From: Betaproteobacteria bacterium
GTDB taxonomy: Bacteria > Pseudomonadota > Gammaproteobacteria > Burkholderiales > Burkholderiaceae_A
Length of the DNA: 46,217 nt
Reading direction: 5' to 3'
NCBI GenBank assembly: GCA_018970545.1
Contig: JAGWWC010000007.1
Span: 1 to 46,217, forward strand
Position numbers and translations under genes: made by a program. Shown piece after piece: positions 34,727 through 44,455 of this stretch. Numbering within the stretch: position 1 is the stretch's first letter; the number at the start of each line of letters is the position of its first letter. The notes beneath the pieces were generated by a model. It ran no database searches, was not told the origin of the DNA, and worked only from the letters and a program-made list of their open reading frames with translations.

Positions 34727-35712
34727 TCCACCTTCGCGCCTGAATCCTTCACCACCTTGGTCCACTTGGTGATCTCAGTGCTGACCAGGCGGCCGAGGTC
34801 TTCCGGCGACTGGCCCCCCGCCTCTGCGCCAAGAGCCCGCCAGGCCTCCTGAAGTTCTTTGGTCTGAAGCGCCTTGGCGACCTCCTGCTGCATACGCACG
34901 ACAATGTCCCGCGGCGTGCCGGCCGGCGCCCAGAGGGCATACCAGGTCTTGCCGTCAAATCCTTTGAGCCCCAATTCCGCCAACGACGGCACGTTAGGAA
35001 GAGCAAACGAGCGTTTCTCTGTCGTCACCGCGATGGGAGTCAGCTTTCCTCCATTGATCTGCGGCACTGAGGAGCCCAGGCCGTCGAACATCATGTCAAT
35101 CTGACCGGCGAGCAGATCAGCCATGGCCGGGCCCGCGCCACGGTAAGGAATGTGCGTGATGAAGGTGCCAGTTGCACCCTTGAACATCTCGCCAATCAGA
35201 TGATGGGTGGTGCCGCTGCCCGCAGAACCAAAATTCAGTTTGCCAGGCCGGGCCTTTAGGTAGGCAAGGAACTCCTGATAGTTCTTCACCGGTACGCGCG
35301 AGGGATTGACCACAATCACATTCGGCACCGAAGACACCAAGGTGACCGGCACCAGATCTTTTTGCAGGTCATAGCCCAGCTTGGGATAAAGAGAGACTGC
35401 GATGGTGTGATGAACCGCACCCACCAAAAATGTATAGCCATCAGGGGCAGACTTCGCTGCCGCTTCCGCACCGATGGTGCCACCACCGCCGCCGCGGTTA
35501 TCGATCACGATGGTCTGGCCAAGTTGGGACGTAAGCAGTTTGCTTAAGGGTCGTGCAAAGGCATCCGTGCCTCCGCCGGGGGGAAACGGCACGATGAATC
35601 GAATCGGTTTATTGGGCCATGCCGACTGCGCAAAGGCGGGGGCCACCCCCGAGGACAGCAGCGCACCCGCGCCCACTGCCCCGATAAATTTACGACGCGT
35701 TACTGTAGACAT
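34723..35712 (-). CDS. Bug/TctC-family solute-binding protein
   Basis: A 329-residue periplasmic receptor of the tripartite tricarboxylate transporter type. A twin-arginine leader is visible ([10 protein letters not shown], cleavage after FAQ or AFA near 27). The mature protein starts [19 protein letters not shown] and carries [20 protein letters not shown] and the [17 protein letters not shown] loop. ATG 35712 has AGGAG six bases upstream. No membrane components (TctA, TctB) are adjacent, which is common for these orphan receptors. The ligand is likely a carboxylate but unknown. Confidence 0.93.
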   Translation of the reverse strand: MSTVTRRKFIGAVGAGALLSSGVAPAFAQSAWPNKPIRFIVPFPPGGGTDAFARPLSKLLTSQLGQTIVIDNRGGGGGTIGAEAAAKSAPDGYTFLVGAVHHTIAVSLYPKLGYDLQKDLVPVTLVSSVPNVIVVNPSRVPVKNYQEFLAYLKARPGKLNFGSAGSGTTHHLIGEMFKGATGTFITHIPYRGAGPAMADLLAGQIDMMFDGLGSSVPQINGGKLTPIAVTTEKRSFALPNVPSLAELGLKGFDGKTWYALWAPAGTPRDIVVRMQQEVAKALQTKELQEAWRALGAEAGGQSPEDLGRLVSTEITKWTKVVKDSGAKVD

Positions 35713-35853
35713 TCTGGCTCCTCTGGCAGAAAAGACTGGCCGAAACAATGGCAGAAAAGGGCCTGCTTGTGCCTCGGGGAAATCCCCCGCCTGGTCCGAT
35801 GTTATCGGTTCGGCTGGCCAGGCCGCTCATGCCGAAATGGCATAATCCTCGCT

Positions 35854-36126
35854 ATGTCGCGAACCGTGCAATGCATTAAATTGGGCAAAGAAGCCGAGGG
35901 CTTAGATTTCCCGCCGGTGCCGGGAGAGTTGGGTAAAAAACTCTGGCAATCGGTGTCAAAACAGGCCTGGCAGGACTGGATCCGCCAACAGACCATGCTG
36001 GTCAACGAGTATCGGCTCAACCTGTCGGATCCTAAGGCGCGAAAGTATTTAAGTCAGCAGATGGAAGCCCACTTTTTCGGCGCTGGCGCCGAGACGGCAT
36101 CGGGCTATGTGCCGCCCAAGGGCTAG
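35854..36126 (+). CDS. yggX: YggX-family Fe(II) trafficking/oxidative damage protection protein
   Basis: A 90-residue protein matching Ygg[20 protein letters not shown] with the conserved Cys7, PFPGxxG-like [13 protein letters not shown], and [19 protein letters not shown]. It protects iron-sulfur proteins against oxidants and has been linked to labile iron. The start at 35854 is set by family alignment; the frame is open from 35767. There is no ribosome-binding site, and CATAAT (35841-35846) lies 7 nt before the ATG. Confidence 0.95.
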   Translation: MSRTVQCIKLGKEAEGLDFPPVPGELGKKLWQSVSKQAWQDWIRQQTMLVNEYRLNLSDPKARKYLSQQMEAHFFGAGAETASGYVPPKG

Positions 36127-36155
36127 CACCCCGGCAGCGCTCGAACCCTGCTTGC

Positions 36156-36848
36156 CTAGACCTGCTTTTCGACGTCTTCGATATCTTGGTGACGGACGTC
36201 GCGGCCTTTCACCATGTAGACCACGTGCTCCGACATATTCTTGGAGTGGTCTCCAATTCGCTCAAGGGCCTTGGCGATAAAGAGTAAATCGATTGAGCGC
36301 GAAATGGTTCGGGAATCCTCGATCATGTAGCTGATCAGCAGCCTGAGTGTGTTTCTGAATTGATCATCGACTGCGATGTCTTCCCGAATGACTTCGGCAA
36401 GCGACGACGAATCATTTCGGGCAAAGCCATCAAGGGACTGGTGCATCATCTTCATCACCAGATCAAACATGGCCGAGAGTTCAATGCGGGGCGTAAACCG
36501 AGCATTGCTTTCATGGATGAACAGGCCCATGCGGGCGACCTTTTCTGCCTCATCCCCGATTCGCTCTAGATCACGAATCATCTTCATGCAAGTCAGTACA
36601 AATCGTAGGTCGTAGGCGGTGGGCTGACGTCGGGCAATCACATGATTGCAACGGTCATCGATCTCGACCTCCATACGGTTGACCTGCTTCTCTCGATGAA
36701 GCACATCGCGCAGCAAAGCAACGTCGCCCTCATCAAGGCCGGAAATCGCGCTTCGAATCATGCCCTCGACCAGGCCGCCCAGCTCTAAAACACTGGTGCG
36801 AATGGCTTCGAGCTCCTTATCAAATTCTTTAGACGTGTGCTGTGGCAT
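36156..36848 (-). CDS. phoU: Phosphate-specific transport system accessory protein PhoU
   Basis: A 230-residue cytoplasmic protein with two three-helix PhoU repeats (about 15-105 and 120-210). Metal-binding acidic motifs are seen in EVEIDDRCN and the repeat VDDQFRNTL. PhoU mediates between the Pst transporter and the PhoR/PhoB system. No pst or pho genes are beside it; rpiA lies upstream in the same direction, 48 nt away. AAGG stands about 8 bases before ATG 36848. Confidence 0.95.
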   Translation of the reverse strand: MPQHTSKEFDKELEAIRTSVLELGGLVEGMIRSAISGLDEGDVALLRDVLHREKQVNRMEVEIDDRCNHVIARRQPTAYDLRFVLTCMKMIRDLERIGDEAEKVARMGLFIHESNARFTPRIELSAMFDLVMKMMHQSLDGFARNDSSSLAEVIREDIAVDDQFRNTLRLLISYMIEDSRTISRSIDLLFIAKALERIGDHSKNMSEHVVYMVKGRDVRHQDIEDVEKQV

Positions 36849-36896
36849 GAAAGGGCCTTACGGTTTGTAACCCTAAGAGTCTAAACCCATCTTGTT

Positions 36897-37571
36897 TCAT
36901 TTATGTTGCAGCCGGATCACGCCCTGATTGGAGGCGACCAAGGCCAGATCTGCCGGCCGGAGGGCAAAAATCCCGTTGGTCACAATCCCGGGGATCTGGT
37001 TTAAGGCGGTCTCCAGGGCCTTTGGATCCTGAATGGTCAGGCCCCGAACATCGAGAATCGGGTGACCGTTATCCGTCATCACCCCCGGCCGTAGGCTGGG
37101 CTCACCACCCAAGGCCCGAACCGCCCAACTCACCGATGGGATGGCCGCCGTAATCACCTCAAGGGGCAAGGGAAACCGGCCCAGGACCTCGACCCGCTTG
37201 GAGGCGTCCACGATGCAGATGAATCGGCGGGCGGCGCTCGCCACGATCTTTTCCTGGGTGAGCGCACCCCCGCCGCCCTTGATCATGCAGAGATTGGAAT
37301 CGATTTCATCTGCACCATCAATGTAAAGGTCCATTGGTCCGGCCAGCGCCTCCAGGCCGATGACCTTATAGCCGAGTGCCGTTAGCCGCTCGGTCGTGCG
37401 CCGCGAGCTCGATATTGCCGCCTCAAGCTTGACCTTTGCGTGGGCCAGTTCATCGATAAAACAATCCACTGTCGAGCCGGTGCCGACGCCAAGAATGGCG
37501 CCTGCGGGCACCTCCGCCACAGCCGCCTTGGCCACTTCGATCTTTAAGCGCTGCTGGTCGGAGATCGTCAT
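36897..37571 (-). CDS. rpiA: Ribose-5-phosphate isomerase A
   Basis: A 224-residue pentose phosphate enzyme interconverting ribose 5-phosphate and ribulose 5-phosphate. Conserved segments are GVGTGSTVDCFI (phosphate loop), DGADEID (catalytic acid) and KGGGGALTQEKI (catalytic Glu region). The length equals the typical bacterial RpiA. It is divergent from the YkgJ-type gene, with 35 nt between the starts. Confidence 0.97.
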   Translation of the reverse strand: MTISDQQRLKIEVAKAAVAEVPAGAILGVGTGSTVDCFIDELAHAKVKLEAAISSSRRTTERLTALGYKVIGLEALAGPMDLYIDGADEIDSNLCMIKGGGGALTQEKIVASAARRFICIVDASKRVEVLGRFPLPLEVITAAIPSVSWAVRALGGEPSLRPGVMTDNGHPILDVRGLTIQDPKALETALNQIPGIVTNGIFALRPADLALVASNQGVIRLQHK

Positions 37572-37606
37572 ACAATGCCCATGAATTTGTGAGAGGGAAT
37601 TGTGCC

Positions 37607-37993
37607 ATGGCCAAAGTGAAATACGACTGCAGTAAATGCCCCGGCTACTGCTGCAGCTATCCCCGCATCTCGGTCACCAAAAAAGATGTGCGACGGCTTG
37701 CAGATCATTTTGGCATTACGGAGGCAGCCGCCTGGAAAAAATTCATTCGTCGCTATGTCGTTGAAGATGGCGAAGACAAAGGTGAAATTGAATACATTCT
37801 GAAGCATCGGAAAGACCATATTTACGCCACGATCTGCCAGTTCTTTGATCAAGACGAGCGCCGCTGCACAATCTATGAGGCCCGGCCCAGCGTCTGCAGG
37901 GAGTATCCCGATGGCAAGATCTGCGGCTATTACAACTTTCTGAAATTTGAGCGCAAGCACCAAGACGACAAAGAATTTATTCCAAGTGCTTAG
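37607..37993 (+). CDS. YkgJ-family cysteine cluster protein
   Basis: A 128-residue protein with eight cysteines in the pattern of the YkgJ/CxxCxxCC group, formerly UPF0153: C8, C11, C15 and C16 in CSKCPGYCCSYPRI, then C77, C87, C97 and C106 (PSVCREYPDGKIC). They probably bind zinc or an iron-sulfur cluster. Function is unknown. ATG 37607 has GAGAGGG nine bases upstream; GTG 37589 is an alternative start six codons earlier. Confidence 0.88.
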   Translation: MAKVKYDCSKCPGYCCSYPRISVTKKDVRRLADHFGITEAAAWKKFIRRYVVEDGEDKGEIEYILKHRKDHIYATICQFFDQDERRCTIYEARPSVCREYPDGKICGYYNFLKFERKHQDDKEFIPSA

Positions 37994-38003
37994 TGGCAAT
38001 GCC

Positions 38004-41000
38004 CTAGTGATCGGGCATCGCATCACCACTGGTCAGCCATTTGGGCCGACGCTGAGCCACCCAGGCATAGAGCACGGGCAACACAATTAACGTGAGCACC
38101 GTGGCACTCACCAGGCCACCGATCACCACCACGGCAAGCGGCCGCTGGGTCTCCGCGCCGATGCCCCGCGATAGCGCCATCGGCAAAAGCCCAAGCATCG
38201 CCAGCAGCGAGGTCATCAAGACCGTGCGCAGTCTCACCAAGGCGCCCTCGCGCACTGCCTGAAGCGGTGCAACGCCGGCGGCAAGACGGCCGTTAAAGTC
38301 CGAGACAATGACCACGCCGTTGAGTACCGCCTGGCCAAAGAGTGCGATAAAACCGATCGCCGCTGAAACCGACAACGGAATTCCAGTCAACATCAGGGCG
38401 AGAATTCCACCAATCATGGCCAATGGAATATTGATGATAATGAGTGTGGCGCTTGCGACTGATCCGAAGGCATTAAAAAGCAGCAGAAAGATCAAGAGAA
38501 TCGATAGCGGTACAACCCACGACAGCCTGGCCATCGCACGCTGCTGATTTTCAAATTCCCCAGACCAGATAATCGAATAACCGGCCGGCAAAACCACCCG
38601 CTCGGCCACGCGCTTTTGCATATCGGCGACCACACTGCCCATGTCTCGATCGCGAATAAACACACCAATCGCTGCAACTCGCTGGCCATTTTCGCGGCTG
38701 ATGTTCATGGCGCCCTCAGTCATATGAAATCGGGCAAACTCCGCAAGCGAAATCTGCCCGCCATTGGATGACGGCACCAGCACCCGGTCCAAGCTTGGCA
38801 GATCCCGAGACTCGGGTTTAAGCCTCACCACCACGCTGAATCGCCGCTCGCCTTCCCATAATTCTGTAGCCGCCTTTCCAGCAAGCGAGGCCTCCACGAC
38901 ATCCTGAACGTCGGTGATGTTGATGCCGTAGCGGGCAGCAGCAAGGCGATCAATCTCGAGCCGAAACTGTGGCAGATTGCCATCGCGATCAATAAAACTG
39001 CGTCTCACCCCTTCCACATTGGCGACCTGCTCCCGGACCTGACGGGCCAGCTCTTTGAGCTTCAAAATGTCATCGCCCTGAAGCTTGATCACGATCTGGC
39101 CATCGATCTGGGAGATGCTTTCCAGCACGTTATCGCGTATGGGCTGAGAAAATGTCGGCTCAATGCCTGCGATCGGCGCCAAGGCCTGTTCCATCTCGCG
39201 AATCAGGCCCTCTTTGTTCATGCCAGCTCGCCACTGCGCCAGCGGCCGCATCTCAACATAAAACTCTGCCGAACTGAAGATTTTCGGGTCCGTGCCGTCA
39301 TCAGGCCGGCCAACTTTTGAAATCACTGTAGAGACTTCGGGCACCTGTTTTAAAGTCTCACGAATCATTCGCGCCGACCGGGCGGATTCTTCCGGAGAAA
39401 CCGAAGGGGGAAGCGCCACGTTGACCCAGATCGAGCCCTCGTTGAGTTCAGGCAAGAACTCACTGCCCAACTGAGAGGCGACGATGCCCGCCGCAACCAC
39501 TGCTCCGATGGCCATCACAAATACCTTCTTGGTCTGGCGCAGACTCCAATCCAGAATTCGGGCGTATCGGGCCTTACACCACTCCACCACCCGGTTATCG
39601 TGATCCGGCACTTTGCGCAACAACCAAAAGCAGGCCAAAGGCACCAAGGTCAGGGAAAGAATCAATGAGCCCACCAAGGCGGAGCTGACCGTCCAAGCCA
39701 TCGGTGAAAAGATGCGGCCCTCATGCCGCTGGAGCGTGAAAATCGGCACATGGGCAACGATGATGATGAGCATCGAAAAAAGCGTGGGCCGGCCGACCTC
39801 GGTGGCGGCCTTGAGCACGGCAAAGCGCCGAAGACGTGCGTTCTGAATTCGCCGCTGCCCCAATTCACCAAGTCGGCGAAAGATATTCTCAACCACAATG
39901 ACTGCACCATCGATGATGATGCCAAAATCCATTGCACCGAGCGAAAGCAAATTGGCCGGTATTCCGACAAAGGTCAGCCCAAGAAATGTCGAAAGCAAAG
40001 CCAGAGGAATAATCGTTGCCACGATCAAGGCGGCCCGCAGGTTGGTTAAAAAAAGAAGTAACACCGCCACAACCAATAACGCACCCTCGAGCAGATTGGT
40101 AAATACTGTCGTGAGGGTTTTATCAATCAACCAAGAGCGATCGTAGTAGGCCTGAATCTCCACGCCTTTGGGCAGCTGGGTGCGATTGATGAATTCAATT
40201 TTCTGCTTTACACCCGCCAAGACATCCGATGGGTTTTCGCCCTTACGCATCACCACAATGCCATTGACCATGTCATCGAGGTTGCCCTCTGGGCCGGTCT
40301 GTCCCATCACACCCTGGGCTGGCGCGCCGCCTTGCCTGACCTGGGCAATATCGCGCACCAGAATCGGTACGCCTTTATTGGCAACGACAACAATGTTGGC
40401 AATATCAGCAGATGATCGTAGCTCGCCCAAAGATCGAATCAGATACTGCTGACTGCCGTGGCTCACGGCACCGCCACCCACATTGGCGCTGGCTCGAGAG
40501 ATCGCTTCAAAAAGCTGCGGCAGCGTAATCTTGTAGTCCCGCATCTTGGCCAAATCGGGATTGACCTCATACTGCTTGACGGTGCCGCCCATGGTGACCA
40601 CATCCGCAACGCCAGGAACGCGCCGCAGGTGCCGTTCGACCACCCAGTCCTGCAGTGTCCTTAAATGCTGGGTGGTGTAGCCCTCGCCTACCAATCGAAA
40701 GCGAAAAATCTCACCAATTGCAGTCTGCGGTGGCTGAATTCGAATCTCAGCACCCCTCGGCAGACTGACATTCTGAAGCCGTTCATTGACCCGCTGCCGC
40801 GCAAGCTGATCCGATGGCCGATCATTAAAAGTAATCACGGTGTAAGAAAGCCCAAACTGCGTATGCGAGAAAAGTCGTACTGAATCCGGAAGGCCTGAAA
40901 GCGCCACTTCAACCGGCAGGGTCAGTTGCCGCTCGACTTCCTCTGCGGCCCGCCCGGGATAAAGCCCGATCACGGTAACCTGGGTATCTGAGACATCAGG

Positions 41001-41117
41001 AAATGCCTCAATTGGCAGATTTTTAAAGGCAATTAAGCCGGAGACAACCAGCACCAGTAACAAAAACACCATCAGCAAAGGCTGATGTAGTGCGACAAAT
41101 ACCGTCCGACGAATCAA
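38004..41117 (-). CDS. Heavy-metal efflux RND permease (CzcA/CusA type)
   Basis: A 1037-residue inner-membrane proton antiporter of the HME-RND subfamily with 12 membrane segments and two large periplasmic loops. TM4 carries the HME proton-relay motif D397-x5-D403-x6-E410 (DFGIIIDGAVIVVEN), as in CzcA. The start is a TTG at 41117 overlapping the adaptor stop (TTGA); the first ATG would fall inside TM1, so TTG is required. Whether the metal is divalent (Co, Zn, Cd) or monovalent (Cu, Ag) is not decided by eye. It is the last gene of the tripartite efflux operon. Confidence 0.93.
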   Translation of the reverse strand: MIRRTVFVALHQPLLMVFLLLVLVVSGLIAFKNLPIEAFPDVSDTQVTVIGLYPGRAAEEVERQLTLPVEVALSGLPDSVRLFSHTQFGLSYTVITFNDRPSDQLARQRVNERLQNVSLPRGAEIRIQPPQTAIGEIFRFRLVGEGYTTQHLRTLQDWVVERHLRRVPGVADVVTMGGTVKQYEVNPDLAKMRDYKITLPQLFEAISRASANVGGGAVSHGSQQYLIRSLGELRSSADIANIVVVANKGVPILVRDIAQVRQGGAPAQGVMGQTGPEGNLDDMVNGIVVMRKGENPSDVLAGVKQKIEFINRTQLPKGVEIQAYYDRSWLIDKTLTTVFTNLLEGALLVVAVLLLFLTNLRAALIVATIIPLALLSTFLGLTFVGIPANLLSLGAMDFGIIIDGAVIVVENIFRRLGELGQRRIQNARLRRFAVLKAATEVGRPTLFSMLIIIVAHVPIFTLQRHEGRIFSPMAWTVSSALVGSLILSLTLVPLACFWLLRKVPDHDNRVVEWCKARYARILDWSLRQTKKVFVMAIGAVVAAGIVASQLGSEFLPELNEGSIWVNVALPPSVSPEESARSARMIRETLKQVPEVSTVISKVGRPDDGTDPKIFSSAEFYVEMRPLAQWRAGMNKEGLIREMEQALAPIAGIEPTFSQPIRDNVLESISQIDGQIVIKLQGDDILKLKELARQVREQVANVEGVRRSFIDRDGNLPQFRLEIDRLAAARYGINITDVQDVVEASLAGKAATELWEGERRFSVVVRLKPESRDLPSLDRVLVPSSNGGQISLAEFARFHMTEGAMNISRENGQRVAAIGVFIRDRDMGSVVADMQKRVAERVVLPAGYSIIWSGEFENQQRAMARLSWVVPLSILLIFLLLFNAFGSVASATLIIINIPLAMIGGILALMLTGIPLSVSAAIGFIALFGQAVLNGVVIVSDFNGRLAAGVAPLQAVREGALVRLRTVLMTSLLAMLGLLPMALSRGIGAETQRPLAVVVIGGLVSATVLTLIVLPVLYAWVAQRRPKWLTSGDAMPDH

Positions 41118-42328
41118 GGCCGGCTGCCCTGGGCTGGGGTTGCATCCTGTCGGCTGGCAGCAGCGCGCAACAGAATCTGCTGCATGTACAGGTTGCCATC
41201 GGTCACGACCCGCTGATTCTGTTCCAGACCCCTCACAATCGCACGGCCAGCGATTTCGCGGGTTACGCGGATCTCTTGACGCGAAAAGCTGGTCTCAGAA
41301 TTCTGAATAAAGACGTAGCGCTTTTCGCCCACCAGGAAAACTGCATTGGTGGGGATTGCAAAAAACTGATCTGCCCCGCCTGCCTCAATTCCGGTCGGAA
41401 GGCTCACCGTGACATACATCTCTCCTTTGAGCTGACGGGTCGGGTTCTGAACAATGCCCCTGAGCCGAAAGGTGCGCGTCGTGGGATCTAAGGACTCCGA
41501 AAACTGAACCACCTCACCGCGAAAGCCTTGATTGCGAAACGCGATGGAGCTGATGGTGACCGCAAACGGCAGGCGAAAGGGCTGCAGCTGCTGCAAATCG
41601 AGTTCACCCAAATCAATCCAAATCCAAAGCAAGGCCGGATCGGTCACCAAAAACAATGGCCCGGCCGACTCCTGATCGGCCCGAATTTCTTGGCCTGGAT
41701 TAATCGCCATCTCGGCAACCACACCGCTAATCGGCGAGCGCAGCAGAAAATTTGCCCCCGTCGTGCTGGGCGAAAGCTCAGCCTCAGCAGGCTGTGCGCG
41801 CATAAACTCAGCCTTGGCCCGTCGGTACTCACCCTCGGCGAGTTGAAGCTCACGCTTGGAGAGTATTCCGGCCTGATAAAGCGTACCCGCCCGCTGCAGG
41901 TTGGCATCGGCAAGCTGATAGTCGGCCTCAGCCCGCGCGTAGTCACTGGATTGAATCTCGGCAAGCGGCTGGCCCGCCTGCACACGATCGCCAACTTTTA
42001 CCAGTCCACGGACAACGCGGCCATTAAACGGTGACCGAATACGGCTGGTCCGATCCTCTGCCCAGACAAGTCTTCCGGGATAACCCGTCTCGACCGCACC
42101 GGCAGCATCTACCGCTTCAGTGCGAATTCCATCAGGCCGACTGCTGAAAGTGATCGTGCTGTCATTCACAGTTGGCGGAATGCCTGGCCGAACGCGTTTG
42201 TCCTCGTGGCCGATCCAGAATAAAGCCCCTGCCAAAATCACGAAAAACAGGGTCCACGAGAGTGTAAGCCGCCATCGACGGCGAAGCGTCTGGAAAAAAT
42301 ATTGGAGCGTAAGTGGTTTGGACTGCAC
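41114..42328 (-). CDS. RND efflux periplasmic adaptor (membrane fusion protein)
   Basis: A 404-residue adaptor joining the RND pump to the outer-membrane channel. One N-terminal membrane anchor (about 20-38, WTLFFVILAGALFWIG) replaces a lipobox. The lipoyl halves are RIRSPFNGRVVRGLVKVGD and SPISGVVAEMAINPGQE, flanking a helical hairpin of about 60 residues (YARAEADYQLADANLQRAG). No C-terminal metal-binding extension is obvious. The start is GTG 42328 with no strong ribosome-binding site, 20 nt after the channel gene stop. Confidence 0.9.
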   Translation of the reverse strand: MQSKPLTLQYFFQTLRRRWRLTLSWTLFFVILAGALFWIGHEDKRVRPGIPPTVNDSTITFSSRPDGIRTEAVDAAGAVETGYPGRLVWAEDRTSRIRSPFNGRVVRGLVKVGDRVQAGQPLAEIQSSDYARAEADYQLADANLQRAGTLYQAGILSKRELQLAEGEYRRAKAEFMRAQPAEAELSPSTTGANFLLRSPISGVVAEMAINPGQEIRADQESAGPLFLVTDPALLWIWIDLGELDLQQLQPFRLPFAVTISSIAFRNQGFRGEVVQFSESLDPTTRTFRLRGIVQNPTRQLKGEMYVTVSLPTGIEAGGADQFFAIPTNAVFLVGEKRYVFIQNSETSFSRQEIRVTREIAGRAIVRGLEQNQRVVTDGNLYMQQILLRAAASRQDATPAQGSRP

Positions 42329-42348
42329 AGTTTTTAGAATTTCAAGAA

Positions 42349-43686
42349 TTAAGGTTGAGTTTCGGGAATACCAACAAAACGAAAAACGGGATCGTTGGCT
42401 TGCGGTGAGACCCGCAGTAAAGCCCGCGCCAAGGCATCCGATTTTTCAAACTGCAATCGCGCCTCAAGCGTATCGGCCTGCAGTAGCCGATAGACCCGTA
42501 GTGAATCCAGCATGTCCAACAGGCTGATCGCTCGTTGTTCGTAAGCGAGGCGAATGCTTGCTGAGAGCCGATCTCCCAGAGGCAGCGCATTTTCGCGAAG
42601 CCGTCGCCAGCGATTCAGTGCAATATCTCGGTCTTGCAGCAATACAGCCTGCTGCGCATTTGCCTGCTGCGAGAGCCGCTGAACATTAATCTGGGCGGCC
42701 GTCACTTCCGTATCCGCCCGGGCGATTTCGCCTTCGAAGCGGTGCCATGTAAAAAGCGGCACCGAAAAGTACAGGCCAAACGTATTGCCATCCCCGGCAG
42801 GCGCCGGATAACGATCGGCCTGAAAGCCTACCGAAATATCTCGAGTCGCAAGCCGCCGGGCGAGTTCGCGGGCCGTAGTGGCCTGATCCAGCTGCGCCTG
42901 CGCCGCGGCAATCTCTGGCCGCAGCCCCAGGGGATCAGCATCCGGAAAGCTCGACTGCAATGCAGGCCACGGGCCAAAGAGTGCCAAATCGGTGGGCGGT
43001 GTTGACAGGCCCAAGACAAAGCCCAAAAGTTGCTGTGCCCGAATACGATCTGACTGGGCCTGAGCACGATCGTTTTCAATCCGCTGTAAATCAATCACTA
43101 CACGGCTGTAATCTGCTTGAGCAATATCGCCTGCATCCAAACGAATGCGTGAGACCTGCTCAATGCGCTGAAAGTCACGCAGTGCAGACTCCAATAAGGC
43201 TTCGCGCTGCTGATTGGTCCAGAGCTCGCTCCAGGCATGCGATAGGGCCAATAACCCAGTCCGTCTGGCCTCAGCGGCCTGCCATCGGCTCGCCAGCAGC
43301 CCGCTCTCTGCACGTGCGATTCGCAGGCCACGCTTTCCCCCGCGCTCAATCAACTGATCGATCCGCATGAGCCAATCGACCTGATAGTCTTGGTTCGATC
43401 CCTTGATGCCCCTCTGAGGGTTAATGCTACCCGCACCAAATGACGCCTGAGGATTTGGAATCTGTCCGGCGATTTGCCGCTCCGCACGGGCACCAGCAAT
43501 TGCCGTATTAGAGAGCAAGACCTCGGGGTTGCAGCGTACCAAGCGCTCCACCGCATCAGCCCACTGAATCGGTAAGGCAAGAGTCTCGGCGCAGGCGTGG
43601 GCGTCGCTGGCGAATGCGGCGGGCACGAGTACCCCCAAACTCAGGCTTGACGCGGCTGCGATCACGATTTGTTTAAAGGCGACCAT
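42349..43686 (-). CDS. TolC-family outer-membrane efflux channel (CzcC-like)
   Basis: A 445-residue outer-membrane factor with a signal peptide (cleavage after AFA near 26) and two repeats of long helices and barrel strands. NPEVLLSNTAIAGARAERQIAGQIPNP-type spacing near the N-terminus and the coiled-coil segments rich in Ala, Gln and Arg are typical; the last repeat ends in YEQRAISLLDMLDSLRVYR. It is the first gene of the efflux operon, divergent from the response regulator gene with 91 nt between starts. Confidence 0.9.
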   Translation of the reverse strand: MVAFKQIVIAAASSLSLGVLVPAAFASDAHACAETLALPIQWADAVERLVRCNPEVLLSNTAIAGARAERQIAGQIPNPQASFGAGSINPQRGIKGSNQDYQVDWLMRIDQLIERGGKRGLRIARAESGLLASRWQAAEARRTGLLALSHAWSELWTNQQREALLESALRDFQRIEQVSRIRLDAGDIAQADYSRVVIDLQRIENDRAQAQSDRIRAQQLLGFVLGLSTPPTDLALFGPWPALQSSFPDADPLGLRPEIAAAQAQLDQATTARELARRLATRDISVGFQADRYPAPAGDGNTFGLYFSVPLFTWHRFEGEIARADTEVTAAQINVQRLSQQANAQQAVLLQDRDIALNRWRRLRENALPLGDRLSASIRLAYEQRAISLLDMLDSLRVYRLLQADTLEARLQFEKSDALARALLRVSPQANDPVFRFVGIPETQP

Positions 43687-43708
43687 GCCAGCAATCTAAG
43701 TCGGTAAA

Positions 43709-43725
43709 CTTTCAAAAGCCTTTCA
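43709..43725. promoter_or_regulatory. Candidate response-regulator box: CTTTCA direct repeat, 11-bp period
   Basis: CTTTCA occurs at 43709-43714 and again at 43720-43725, exactly 11 bp apart, in the 91-nt region between the divergent efflux operon and the two-component genes. OmpR-type regulators bind tandem half-sites with about this period. A second short direct repeat, CAAAAGC, lies at 43713-43719 and 43731-43737. Confidence 0.45.
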
Positions 43726-43777
43726 GTTCCCAAAAGCAGCCCACCGCCAAGCCATTACCCCTTTATCGCTCATCGAC

Positions 43778-44455
43778 ATGCCCGGAGAAACAATACTCAT
43801 CGTTGAGGATGATCCTCAGATCGGTCAGGCGATACGCTTTCGACTACAACGCGAAGGCTTCTCACCCATACTGACCACGGATACCCGCTCGGCGGATGAA
43901 GAGTTGCAACGCAACATTCCGAACCTGATCATTCTGGATATTGGCCTGCCCATCGAGGATGGATTTGGTTGGCTCAATCGTAAGCCGGAACTTGCCAAAT
44001 CCATTCCCGTGCTGATGCTCACCGCGCGGGGGAAAACCGAAGATAAAGTCCGCGGCCTCGGGCTCGGTGCAGATGACTACCTCACCAAACCCTTTGAGTT
44101 TGCGGAGCTGCTGGCCCGCATTGCTGCCATTTTAAGAAGGCAGCCACGGCGTACTGATCAGATGATCGAGATTGGGAATCTGCTGATTCACCCGAACGCA
44201 AAGCAGGTCTTAGTGGATGGCCAAGAAGTGGAGCTTTCACCCCGTGAGTACAATGTGCTGATGGTCTTGGCAAGCCAACCACAACGGGTCATTAGTAAAT
44301 CCCAGATTCTTCAACATCTCACCGATCATGATTTGAGGGCGGCCGATCTCAATGATGCGGCCATCGAAGTCATCGTTCACCGGATTCGCAAAAAACTGGA
44401 ATCCGCAAGCCTACAAATCGAAACCGTCCGCGGATTTGGCTACGTGATGCGATGA
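43778..44455 (+). CDS. OmpR/PhoB-family response regulator
   Basis: A 225-residue regulator. The receiver domain (1-120) has the acidic pair in VEDDPQ, phospho-acceptor D54 in LIILDIGLP, the switch Thr in VLMLTARG and the Lys in LTKPFEF. A winged-helix Trans_reg_C domain follows (about 130-225; ending ETVRGFGYVMR). Its ATGA overlap with the sensor kinase gene and its divergence from the RND operon make metal-responsive control of that operon likely. Confidence 0.95.
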   Translation: MPGETILIVEDDPQIGQAIRFRLQREGFSPILTTDTRSADEELQRNIPNLIILDIGLPIEDGFGWLNRKPELAKSIPVLMLTARGKTEDKVRGLGLGADDYLTKPFEFAELLARIAAILRRQPRRTDQMIEIGNLLIHPNAKQVLVDGQEVELSPREYNVLMVLASQPQRVISKSQILQHLTDHDLRAADLNDAAIEVIVHRIRKKLESASLQIETVRGFGYVMR

